DNA of 64,000 bases from contig CM062815.1 of the NCBI GenBank assembly GCA_031772625.1, forward strand, positions 606,593,980 to 606,657,979. Reading direction: 5' to 3'. The notes under the pieces are model-generated. The model had not been told where the DNA came from. It did not search any database and saw only the letters and a list, made by a program, of their open reading frames with translations. The position numbers were made by a program, and so were the translations under genes. The first letter of the stretch is position 1. Each line of letters begins with the position of its first letter. This DNA comes from Pinus tabuliformis. Taxonomy: Eukaryota > Streptophyta > Pinopsida > Pinales > Pinaceae. Positions 36,655 through 47,034 of the stretch are shown in pieces.

Positions 36655-38673
36655 GATTGCCCCCTAAAGTGCGAAGTCTGTAGTAGATGAGGATTTCATT
36701 GATAATTTAGGAAGAGTGAAGTACTTTATCATTTTGAGGATCATCTTGTGGAGAGCCCGGTTGGAACCTGTAAAAATATTCAATGCAAGATATATATATG
36801 AGATCATATCATCACTGAGGTAGGCATTCCCATACTCATATCAAAACTGACTAGAAAAACTAACTACTGCTCTGATATAGGAATGATCTTGTAAAAAATC
36901 ACAAGTATAGACTCAGGTGGACACAATATGGACGCAGCCATCTGTTTATGAATAGTCCATTATATAATGAATACAAAATTCCTTGCAGCCTGGATTGTGG
37001 AAACCAGATCCAGGGTCTTCATTTCTACTTCCCGAAACAGTACGATTCTATCCATGATAATGAATGTGTTGATGTCGAACATGGTAGAAACCACTTGATT
37101 ACCAGTCAATGATGTAAACTGTTAACAAGTGTGAGAGAAACCACCAGTGATGTCAATGGCTCTCAAAGTACCCAGTACAATCCATGAGATGTGAATAAAT
37201 GTGTTGATGTCGAACATGTCACAGAATCCTTTGATCGAAAGTCAATGATGTAAACTGTCGTCAAAGGCGAGAAACCTGCCATTGAGGCATGCAGAACTCA
37301 AGGTACTGATGATTTCTAGATCATCTTTCTAGATAATGAGCTCAAGTCGATAGAAAGCGATCTGTTGTAGGCAAGCCCACAACACGAAATCATAGATCAA
37401 GTTGAAGAAATTTAGTTGCAAGGAATGACTCAGGGATGGTCAAGATGTATGACAGATATTTTGCAGATGAATGGCTTATTGGCAGTGACCTCTTGAACAC
37501 ATAACGACACGACAGATGGTTTGGTGACAATTGACCCAAAGTTAATACCCAGAAACCGGCTGAAGACTTTCAATGTGGTTTGATCAACTGTTAGGCAAAG
37601 GATTTCCCAACCCAGGTGAATAAAAGTGTCGTGTTCAAGAGTGGTTACAAAGTATGACAAACAGATTCATTTTTCCCTCTTTTCCCCCACCATTTCTGGC
37701 AAGTACCTCTTTATTTTTTACAAACTTGAGGAGGATAACATTTGCTTGATTATAAGCTCATCCTTTGAATGAGTCCAACTTAGTTGAAATTCGAACCCTA
37801 AGAAGGAGTGGTTCGTTCCTGTTTGTAATTGAACAGGTCCTTTACTGTGAAATTTTAACGAGTCCAGTATAGGAGAAACTCGGCGTTTTTCAATTTTAGA
37901 GAGTCTGAAAAAACTTAAGACTCCAGGGTTGACCTTTTTCGTAAATTTGTGTCTCCCAAGCCCGAAAAAGTATAAAATAATACTTGAGAGAACCACTTGA
38001 TCTTTTATGACCAAGGAGTACTTTTCGTCATTAGTGCCTTTGACCCGAAAAAGTAAAAAAGTGATCAACGACACGTCGTTTTATAACCAAAATCGAATTT
38101 GAAACGACAAAAATCTGGCGATCTTTTCATGTTTTTATGGTCAGAAAAGAGCTGTAAGTGGACCATCTTTTAATTTCGTTTTAACGAGTTTAAAAGAAGA
38201 ACTTGGCAATCTTTTCCTGTTTCAGGAGTCAGAAAAGAGCTTAAAGGTGACTCTAAATGTTTTTCGTCGAAAATGATAGATTTCGCCTGAATAATCCTTT
38301 ATTCTGCACAAAAACACAAACATTTCTCATACCTGTTTGAAATGGATAAAAATGTCGCAAAAATACCTTTCCAAAGTGAAACATAAACAAATTTGCAATT
38401 TATTTACTCAAAAAACTTATAAAAAGGGCCTTTGTCAATTCATTTTTACCGTTTGAGTTTGGGTGAGAAAATAGTGCTTTTGCTCAGAAAACTTCCCGTG
38501 AAGATTGCGGAAAATCCAACCGTCGGAATCGAACATCCTCTTCTCCAGGTAATCCACATCATCCTACTCTTCATTTTTAACCGTTTCATTTTTTGTTTTA
38601 GTCATTTATTTTCATTTTTGGGAGGGTTTTTAGGCATCAAACCCGCGCGTGGGGTCCCGCAGGTTTACCACTG
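36655..38673 (-). other. Element B 3' UTR with direct repeats and hairpin array
   Basis: The reverse complement of 9,350-11,327. Two ~135 bp direct repeats start near 37,069 and 37,204 (GATGTCGAACATG). The hairpin array (37,730-38,290) includes clear pairs: CCTGTT/AACAGG (37,818-37,837), TCCTTTACTG/CAGTATAGGA (37,838-37,847/37,865-37,874), CTTTTTCG/CGAAAAAG (37,934-37,941/37,963-37,970) and TCTTTTAA/TTAAAAGA (38,166-38,173/38,190-38,197). No coding sequence. Confidence 0.8.
38669..38673. other. Target-site duplication of element C (CACTG; partner CATTG at 49,263-49,267)
   Basis: The uninterrupted A sequence reads TTACCATTGCGG here, so CATTG is the ancestral site and the left copy carries one substitution. 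It lies in the loop of the GGGTCCGC/GCGGACCC palindrome. Confidence 0.85.
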
Positions 38674-40899
38674 TATTGAAGCCCCGAAAATCGGGTCGAC
38701 AACAAGGGGGATACCCGCCCAGTCTGGACCTTGGTTGGCAGCTCCTTATCCGTTTGGTATAGTGGGTCTGACTGGGGATAATGGGACTAGTTTCCCAATC
38801 TAAGGGTGTGTGTGTGTGCAGAGTTAGACGATGCTGATCTAAGAGTTCTAATCTAAGCTACTTTAATCTAATTCTATGCTATTGTAATCTAATGAAAACA
38901 GCACATCTAATCTATGCTAACCCAGGATGTATTTCTTCTATTATGCGATCTAAAGAGATTTCAAATAATAACTGGTAATAAAGATCATTCAGCGATCATA
39001 AGAATGGAAATCAATGAAGATGAACCACTTTGCATAAAAAGTTAAGCAAAACAGTTGTGAACAACATATCACATAATAAGTTATTCATATATCAAACATA
39101 AATAAATAGCTCCACCGTACAAAAGTTCCAAATGGTAACTCAGACATTCATGCAATAACATATAAACAACTAAAAACTGTATATCACTTTAAGAATATAA
39201 GCAAAAATGGCCAAGAGATAAAAGTAGCATTTATGACTGGTCCTACTCATAAGCTTCAAGCAACAATGATTTATCTCTACTTGTTCTAATATCTACCAAG
39301 AGTACAGAAGTGCAACATCAGTAGCAGATATCAAATGCAAACATTAATAAACCTTGATCCATTCATTCATCAAAACCTCCTTTGAGGGTGCAAAAGTGCA
39401 TGTTCTGAGGAGAAGTTTTTGACAAATTTCTGGACCCTTCTCTAAATGCATGAGAAGGGTTTAAATACTGCTAACTAAATAACTTAATTACATAAATTTA
39501 GGATATGGTTTAAATGACCGCCCTTTACCTAAACAAACTTATTTCTAAAAATTGAATCTAATTCCTAACTATTTCTGCATTTGCTCCTTAATGTTACAAG
39601 CATGCAACATTTTCCTGGGAAGAGTCGGCTGGTTGTTTTCTGCTTTTGCTTGAGCTACACAAATAGAAATGGCAAGCGTTGGCACCACTTTTTCATAAAC
39701 TAGAAGATATTTTTGGGAATCATCCTCTGGCTGGGTGAATTTACTGCATATATATTTGGTAACAACCCAAATTCCTCTCAAATTGCTTCTGCTTTTGCTA
39801 TCTTGGTTTCCAGACTTGTGGATGACTAAGCAAGTTAGGGACTTTGCTTTCTGAACAATTTTCTTAGTGATGCGCGATTCTCCGTTCTTTGATCCGGGCC
39901 TTTCTGGTGCATTTTCTGCCTTTAGCGATTTTTCCTTTACCGGGCATAAGCTTTAGAATTTTGTAAACATGCTGCTTTTGTGAGCTTTTGACCTTGAGTG
40001 TCAAATTTCCTATTGATATCAGCATCTGTTCAGTAATACTCTGAAATCTGCGTTTCTGTTGCATGCGGTATCCGTTTATGAGGACATCTCTTCTCTGTTC
40101 TCTGAGCATTGACTCTTTCCCTTTTTCCTTAGATGTTTCCTGCACATTGCTTCATGTTGTTTCCTGTTTTTCATTCCTGCAGTTCACGCAAAGGAAAAGA
40201 GTAATGATAATAAATTTTGACACGAAAGCTCTAAGCTCTACGAATGTATAAAATCATGACACCCATAGTGAACTGACTCTTCGAAAAACACAAAACTGTC
40301 CTTCATGAATACTTTGGCATACATTCATTAATTTCTTTTAAGGTGCGCGCCCGATTTTTTGGTTTAGGGATAGCTTTTCTTGAATCCTGAGCCGAGGAAA
40401 ATTTTCGATGGGTGATTTCTGTGACTCGCATCGCAGCATCACGGATCGCATTATCAAGATGTGTCATTGCAGAGTTTCCTGATTAGTTTATCACAGAATC
40501 GCAGATCGCGCTTATCGCAAGATCGCAGATCGCAGATCGCGCTTATTGCAAGATCGCAGATCGCAGATCATTGAAGCTTGTTAAGTTATTGTGTGTTGTT
40601 TATGCGATGTTGTGATATGCGATGTTGCGATATGCGATGTCGCATATCGGCCATCAGAGATTTGTTTTATTTATGGGCGCTTCTTAATGTATGCGATGCG
40701 ATGAATTTCGCGTCGCTTCTTCGTAGTTTTTTATTGTGCTCATAAAGAAATGTTTTACTCTTCTCCGTGCGATATATTTTAAGGAGTATAATACAAAAAA
40801 AATTTATAAATTTTTTTGAATTTTTTACTAAGGGTCCCCACTTCTTTAGTGTTATTGCTAATACTTAAAGAAGGAGGGGGGTTGTTGGTGGCCACAACA
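38674..40899 (-). repeat. 3' LTR of element C (2,226 bp)
   Basis: Matches 47,035-49,262 throughout. A (TG)n run lies near 38,806-38,819. A dense cluster of GCGAT/ATCGC words at 40,420-40,710 lies in the U3 part. In the first ~257 bases I count 11 differences between the two LTRs, most of them transitions at CpG. Confidence 0.92.
40420..40710. repeat. GATCGC/GCGAT word array in element C U3
   Basis: AGATCGC and CGCAGATCGC recur many times, then ATATGCGATGTTGCG repeats and the inverted pair ATATGCGA/TCGCATAT. The left LTR has one more 16-base ATATGCGATGT unit than the right LTR (48,780-49,015). Confidence 0.75.
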
Positions 40900-41849
40900 A
40901 TGGCGATTCACTTAGAAGAACCAATTATCTCTGCTTTTCTATTGAATATTTTAAACTTCCAAAACGGAAAAATTTTCATAAATCTAAACTTTGTTATGGA
41001 TAGATAGAGTACATTATGCCTTATTCTATCAATGATATTTTGTTTCAACCTCTTTCTATTCTAATTGTTTGCTTCCTCAGGCTTGTCCTTGTATTTATAT
41101 CAGCCATTACTTGGTCTTGTAAAGATAAAATAAAGTCTTCTCTGTGTGCTAGCTTTAAAATATGCTCATTTGCCGTAGGTAGAGCCTCTGCTGCCAGCAG
41201 GCGTCCATAGCCTCGACAGGGTTACCTGTTACCCAGCAATGATCCTTTATCCTGTTTAAGGTTATCTACAACCTTCAAAGAAAAATCCATATTGACACTT
41301 TTTCCTTTTTTATTCTTAAAGAACAATGTCTTGGTTTGGTAGCCAAATTATGACACAGTCATTCACTTGATTTACACTTTTGCTGAACAAGCTAGCTCGT
41401 GATGAGACCCCTTGTCTTTTGATTTCAACAATCTTGAGTCATTGCCCTGTTTTGATGGAAAATGTTTGGCAAAGTCGGCAAAGTTATAATATCTATGATC
41501 ATGATAAGCCGGCTCGTGATGAGACCTCTTATTCTTTGAGATATAGTGTTTCTTGGATTGTCCGTCTGAATGCTGTGATTTTCTTTAACAGGGAGGAAAT
41601 CATTATTTTCCTTAAGAAAGCTCTGGACAACAATAATAGAGTTTGAAAACAACAGTTTCACGGAGAACCTTTATTTTGTTATTGATACCTTTCATTGTGC
41701 TGATATAAAACAATTCCTTCGCTAAAGGTTGCTTTCATCAAATTTTTTGAAGTTGAAACTAGTATCATATCTAGGCCAAATTTTCCTAACTGTATCTGTC
41801 AATAATAAAGGTCAGATTTTCAAAAAATTTCTATTTATACAAGCGAAAA
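40900..41849 (-). other. Element C 3' internal region, no recognisable coding
   Basis: It lies between integrase remnants and the 3' LTR. GCTCGTGATGAGACC occurs twice (41,395-41,409 and 41,512-41,526). I see no clear polypurine tract next to the LTR, so the junction may be altered. Any integrase C terminus here is unrecognisable. Confidence 0.4.
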
Positions 41850-42396
41850 GCTCAAAATCTAATTCGATAATATTTTCAGAATTAGCCATCTTGAGAGGAA
41901 CTGCTTCTACCCATTTAGTAAAATAATCTGTTGCCGTGAGGATGTATCGATGCTACTTAGAAGAGTGAGGAACGATCTCACCTATTATGTCTAAGGCCCA
42001 CTGACTGAATGGTTGCTCGATGTTTACCGGTTGTAGTGGCAGGGACGGCTTCTTTTGTCTTCCAGCAGTAGTTTAGCAGACTTGACATTTCCTCACGTAA
42101 CTGTGTGAATCTTTGAACAGCGTAGGCCAGTAATATCCTGCGCGTAAAATTTTATGTGCAGTAACATCTCTAGCATAGTGTCCGCCTGCTGGTCCATCGT
42201 GGAGTTCCTGAAAAACCTTTTCAGCTTCAGTTTTTTCAAGATATCTAAGAAGAACAGAATCATAATTCTTTCTAAAAAGAATATCATTTATGAGTTGATA
42301 TTGTTTAACTTTCAATCTTAGAGCTCTTTTCTTAGTGTGATCCGGGTGTGATGGAGCATACCCGTTCTTAAGATAATAAATGATATCAGCATACAA
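41850..42396 (-). pseudogene. int: Element C integrase, decayed
   Basis: 42,396-42,073 carries the HHCC region (LHDGPAGGHYARDVTAHKI, YVRKCQVC), ending in a stop. Downstream, on the minus strand, QPFSQWALDIIGEIVPHSS-stop and then ILTATDYFTKWVEAVPL mark the start of the catalytic core and its first Asp. The second Asp and the Glu are not recognisable. The enzyme is certainly inactive. Confidence 0.8.
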
Positions 42397-43740
42397 TTAT
42401 TCTGCATCGTTTAGGCTTACCTCATACATTTGTATCTCTTCGGATGAAATTTCAGAGATTTGCGATGCTCCAGCCAACATTTTGCAGAAGCCTTGACCTC
42501 TTACAATGTTTTCTGGTTTGATTTCAAGGTCGTATTCCTGTAAAGCAGTGATCCAATTTGCTCTTTTCTCGCCCATATCCTTCTGTATTAGAAGATTTCT
42601 TACCACTGGAAACAGTACTATGATCTTAGTATGGGTTTTAAGTAAGAAAGGTCTGAAATATTTGACCGCTTTGAAAACAACATAGGCCTATTTTTCCACG
42701 TCTGAATAATTGAGTTCAGCACCTTGTAAATTTGAGCTAAAAAACGCAATTGGAGCTTCTGTTTTTTCTTGATTTGCTTGAGTTAGAATTGCAGCATATG
42801 ATTTCTCTGAGGCAAATGTGTATAAAACAAAAGATTCTGAAAAATTCAGGGTTGCTAAAGATGGAGCATTAATAATAGCTTGTTTGATCAGGTTGAATGC
42901 TTCATGTTCATCTTGACTCCATTTGAAATTTGAATTCTTTTTAATCATGGTTTGCAAAGGAGACACAATTCGTGAAAAATCTGGGACAAATATCTTTACA
43001 AAATTGATTTGACCAAGGAAATATTGCATGGCTTTTTTATTATGAGGTAGAGATATTTCAGAGATTTCTTTGATTTTGTCAGGATCAATGTGAATACCGG
43101 ATTTTGACACTATGAATCCTAGAAGTTTTCCTTCACTTAATGAGAAAAAAGATTTCTTTGGGTTAAGTGAAATCCCATACCTTAAACATCGTTGAAAAAT
43201 TTGTTTTAAATCTTTGAGATGGTCGCTTCGCTTCTTGGAGTACACTGTTATATCATCCAAAAAAATTACTACAGATTTATTGACTAAACCCTTAAATGCG
43301 ATGTCCATGGCTCTTTGAAATGTAGCGCCGTCATTAATCAAACCAAATGCCATCTTCCGATATGCATATGTGCCCCATTTAGTTCTGAATGTGGTTTTCA
43401 ACTGATCATTGGGATGCACCAACACTTGATTATATCCTGAAAATCCGTCCAAGAAAGACATCAGTTCTGAGCCTGCTACTGCCTGTAATATCTGTTCCAT
43501 AGGTGGAAGAGGAAAATTTTCTTTTTGACAGGCTTTGTTAAGATTCCGAAAATCGATACAGATTCTAATATCTCCGTTTTTCTTTCCAATGGGTACCATA
43601 TTGGAGACCCATTTGGAATGTATGACAGGGAAAATTATTTTGGCTCTTAATAACTTATTTAGCTCAGTTTTTATCTGATTTTCTAAATTGGAGTTGATCT
43701 TTCTCAGTTTCTGTTGGACAGGTTTTTCGTTGTCAATCAT
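42397..43740 (-). pseudogene. pol: Element C reverse transcriptase and degenerate RNase H
   Basis: 43,740-42,688 is an open 350-codon stretch. RT blocks: KLLRAKIIFPVIHSKWVSNM, RICIDFRNLNKACQKENFPL, FSGYNQV, MAFGLINDGATFQRAM and the catalytic FLDD (IFLDDITVYSKK). The thumb and connection follow. In the RNase H part, YTFASEKSYAAIL has Ala where the first Asp is expected; the remaining acids are also not recognisable (SDVEK-stop, then VVRNLLIQKDMGEKRANWI). The RT looks intact but the RNase H does not. Confidence 0.88.
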
Positions 43741-43783
43741 AGGAATAGTATGCTGAATGATAGAAGTGTCGTACGTCTTTAGC

Positions 43784-45211
43784 TCATAGATGAATATATG
43801 CTAGTTTTTCTTCAGGGACTAGGCCGATGCCTAGATTAACGTTTTGTGGTTTATCATCGGTTCCTAGGTTTACTAATTCGTAGTTCAGAGTTGAACTGTA
43901 GAGCTTTGAATTGGTAGACCTTTTAAACCGATTTTTCAAATCGTATAAGTCTTCTAACTTAACCACCGATTTAGGTATAGCATTATCAGTGCTATTTTGT
44001 TGTATTTGTCGATCGTGATGGTGTTCGTCAATTATCTGATTTGAGTAGGATCCTTCAGAAGTGAGGAAATTTACAATATCAAGATCGTCATTGAATACTC
44101 TCCAATTTGTAATGTTGTCAGGGATGGACGGTCTAAAGATTAATTCTATTGAGAATCTATCTGGACTAAAATCTTCAGAGGGAATAAGCCTAGAGGCTAC
44201 GTTAGCCAAAAGGTCTGTGCTTGCGTTTTGGAGTCTCGGGATTGAATAGATATTAAATGCTATGGAATGCTCAGTCAGATCTTGTACTAAAGATTGATAG
44301 TGTTTTAAATGACCTGATAGGCAATGTATAGTGTTACGTACCTGTATGACGATAATCTCAGAGTCTCCGAAGACTTGAAGATACTTGACGTTTAACCCGA
44401 TTGCTTTGTATAGGCCTTGCACCAAGGCCTCATATTCTGCTATATTGTTTGTGCAATTGACTTCGAGTCTGCACGTAAGCATAGTCTTGTTTCCTTTTGG
44501 ACTAATCAGAATGCATCGTGCTCCTGCTCCTTCGTTAGATTTAGAGCCATCAAAATATAATTTCCAAAACAAATATGTATTTACAGGTTCATCGAGAAAA
44601 GAATCTACCGAGTAATTGCCTATGATACTGCTGTTATACGATACCGCTTCATTTTCTCCCTCTAATTCCGTTACTATGTACTTCTGGTGTAACTCTCGTT
44701 CAACATTTATTTGATTCCGTTTACCGTTGTAGGGTAACCACATGTGCGACCAGTCGGTTGCAAAGTATCCATGGAGTTTCTCGGACCAATCCCTGCTAAG
44801 AATTAAGCCATAGAATTCTGGGATATCAGCCACTAGAATGTCAATAACCTGACATACCTTCGGGTTAGATGACAATCTTATGGTTACTTGACTAATTTCA
44901 CCAATCACTTCGACTTGAGATCGATCAAGCTGAACTATGCGTACTGCAGATTTTTCTGGTTGAACATTTAACTTAGCACATATTGATTTGGGTAAAATAT
45001 TCGATGAAGCACCGGAATCTACCAAACAATTGTGCACATTTTTATTGAAAATTTCATAAGTGAGAAGAAACGGGGGAGTGTGAGATCTTGATCTTCCTCC
45101 AATCAAGGCGATATCATTTGGATCAATCTTATTGATCGCGTTAGTTGGAGGTTTTCCCATGTTGTGGGAAGCTTGAGAGAGTACAGCGGTAGGCAACGAT
45201 ACAATAGGCAC
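43784..45211 (-). CDS. pol: Element C protease and second RNase H in one ORF, upstream of RT
   Basis: An intact 475-codon frame. The protease active site is CLVDSGASSNILPKS near residues 62-75, followed by IPEFYGLILSRDW. The archaeal-type RNase H occupies about residues 215-345, with Asp in LYFDGSKSNEGAG, Glu in NNIAEYEALV, Asp in VFGDSEIIV and Asp in ASTDLLANVAS, all present. A linker of about 130 residues leads toward the RT. The frame is separated from the RT ORF by an in-frame break. Element A instead carries its second RNase H after integrase. Confidence 0.85.
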   Translation of the reverse strand: MPIVSLPTAVLSQASHNMGKPPTNAINKIDPNDIALIGGRSRSHTPPFLLTYEIFNKNVHNCLVDSGASSNILPKSICAKLNVQPEKSAVRIVQLDRSQVEVIGEISQVTIRLSSNPKVCQVIDILVADIPEFYGLILSRDWSEKLHGYFATDWSHMWLPYNGKRNQINVERELHQKYIVTELEGENEAVSYNSSIIGNYSVDSFLDEPVNTYLFWKLYFDGSKSNEGAGARCILISPKGNKTMLTCRLEVNCTNNIAEYEALVQGLYKAIGLNVKYLQVFGDSEIIVIQVRNTIHCLSGHLKHYQSLVQDLTEHSIAFNIYSIPRLQNASTDLLANVASRLIPSEDFSPDRFSIELIFRPSIPDNITNWRVFNDDLDIVNFLTSEGSYSNQIIDEHHHDRQIQQNSTDNAIPKSVVKLEDLYDLKNRFKRSTNSKLYSSTLNYELVNLGTDDKPQNVNLGIGLVPEEKLAYIHL

Positions 45212-45217
45212 GGCATG

Positions 45218-47001
45218 TAATTATTTCATCATTATCTTATGTTGATGCTTCAATTTGCTCAATTCATAAAGGGTAATATTAGCCCTAGTTTTTTTCATGT
45301 TATCAATAATATTGTACTCCATTTCATCCGACACTATCAGTGTTTTCGATGGAGTTGTTTGATCTGCTTGGACTGGGCTAGATCGAGTCACTTTAGTGGT
45401 TGTCTTCTTTGTTGCGACTTTATCTTTTGTTGTAGGGCTTGCGCTCTTTTGCTTAGGGGTAGTTTGGGGAGGATCAAGCTGATTTTTGCTTCGTGTGCTA
45501 ACCGGAAATACTTCTTGATCTTCTTCTTGTGGGAGGATAAAATCCCACATTCCTTGTAATTCCACAACTTCTTCGTCATTGGTCTGCCCTTCAGTGGCAC
45601 TTTCTTCTTCTTCCTCTTCTTCAGTTTTAGCATTGGAGATGGCATTGGGTGGTCTTGCATCCGTTGAAGGACCTCTTTTAAAAGCTCTGTAGGGATTTTT
45701 TAAAGAAGTTTCTGCTACTTGCTTTTTTATGTCAATCATCTCATTAGACATGGTTTTTAATACTTTCTGCAATCCTTCCAAATCTAAAGGGTCTTTTGTT
45801 TGTTTCTTCTTGGAGTCTTCCTTGAAGGTGACTTTTTTAGACTTGCGCTCCTCTATTGCGGATCTCTTTTCCAAGGCTATTACGCATTTCTCTACTGCTA
45901 TCGCCTCTGTCATGTTTTCAACTAAGGTTGTTTTATTTGCTCTATCCACAAAGATTGCTATGTTTGATGGTAAAGCAGTAATATACCATTCACATCGTAC
46001 TTCTTCGCTGGGTTGGGAAGCAGTGGGAATTTTGTTGAGAATTTTATTGAACTGTAAATCGAAATCTTTGATAGGTTCTTTAGCTTAGGCCTTAAGATTG
46101 GATAGGTCATTGATTAATGTTGTCGTTGATCTGTCATCACCAAACTTGATAAGGAATTGATTGTGGAAGATATCCCAACTTGTGATAGACCTGGAGGGTA
46201 ATGAAAAATACCATGACTCGGCTGTCCCTTGCAGTGTATAGGGAAAAAGCCGAACAACAACATCTTCGTTAGTAACTCCGTTGAGATTGATAGAAAGCAT
46301 GAAATTGTTTATGTGCTCTTCCACTAGCATGCCTGCTTCTGGATTGAATTTGGGCGGCCATTTCTCAGGATGGGTCGGTATTTGACTCAAGGGTGTGGGC
46401 ATTAAAACTGCCCCAGGGTTGTTCCATGGAGACTGGGCCATCGTTGAGCTGCTAGTAGAGAAAAGTGCAAAAGATGATCTCTGTAGCTGGGAAGATGAGG
46501 ATACTATGATCGTAGATGATTGAAAAGGGTTGAGGGAGTCCCGGTAGACATATGGATGATGGTTTGGAATGGAGGTGTGGGTGGTTGACTTCGCGGTGAG
46601 GTAGTTGAAATGGGCAATGTAGACGAAAGAGTCTCACTGTCAGACTCTTGTGGTGATTTCCTCACTCTTTTCCTGGTGGGAAGAGGTAACTCAGTTGGCT
46701 GGATGCCAAATTTTTCACTCTTTAACTTGGTTAGGGGATGAGCAGGATTGTACTGCGAAGTCACACTACTTTGAGATTTATCAGACATCTAAGGAGAAAT
46801 GGAAAATCCCTGAATTTTGTGAATCAAAGATTCAACTCCAGGAGGTTTGATGGTAGATTGGTCTGAACTATCAGGGCGTGTAGCAGCGATTGATACTCGA
46901 GCGACTTCTGACTCTGGATTTAAATATACTGGAGAAGTCGGGGGAGATGATGAGGGCATTTTACTCTCAGAATGGTATTTAGATTTTGATTTAAGTGCCA
47001 T
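45218..47001 (-). pseudogene. gag: Element C gag
   Basis: The first ATG is at 47,001, 34 bases inside the LTR edge (MALKSKSKYHSESK). A stop at 46,789 separates it from a second ORF (46,788-46,504). The gag core at 46,441-46,085 has KWPPKFNPEAGML, VVVRLFPYTLQGTAESWYF and FLIKFGDDRSTTTL. A TAA interrupts it before the C-terminal part (45,949-45,221), which carries a Lys-rich segment, a run of seven Glu and SKLKHQHKIMMK. I see no CCHC zinc knuckle; the basic segments may bind RNA instead. A TAA at 45,220-45,218 separates gag from pol. Confidence 0.82.
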
Positions 47002-47012
47002 TCATAGTTCAT

Positions 47013-47030
47013 GCCCTCCTTCTAGCGCCA
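47013..47030 (-). other. Primer binding site of element C
   Basis: On the minus strand, TGGCGCTAGAAGGAGGGC begins 4 bases inside the 5' LTR. It starts TGG, as needed to pair with a tRNA CCA end. I cannot assign the tRNA. Confidence 0.75.
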
Positions 47031-47034
47031 AATA

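Noticed and set aside
39569..40145. Short Lys-rich minus-strand ORFs in the C LTR
   Set aside because: They lie entirely within the LTR and the second LTR copy has only part of them open; noncoding.
45239..46088. Plus-strand ORFs opposite element C gag
   Set aside because: Complement of gag coding; no domain recognised.
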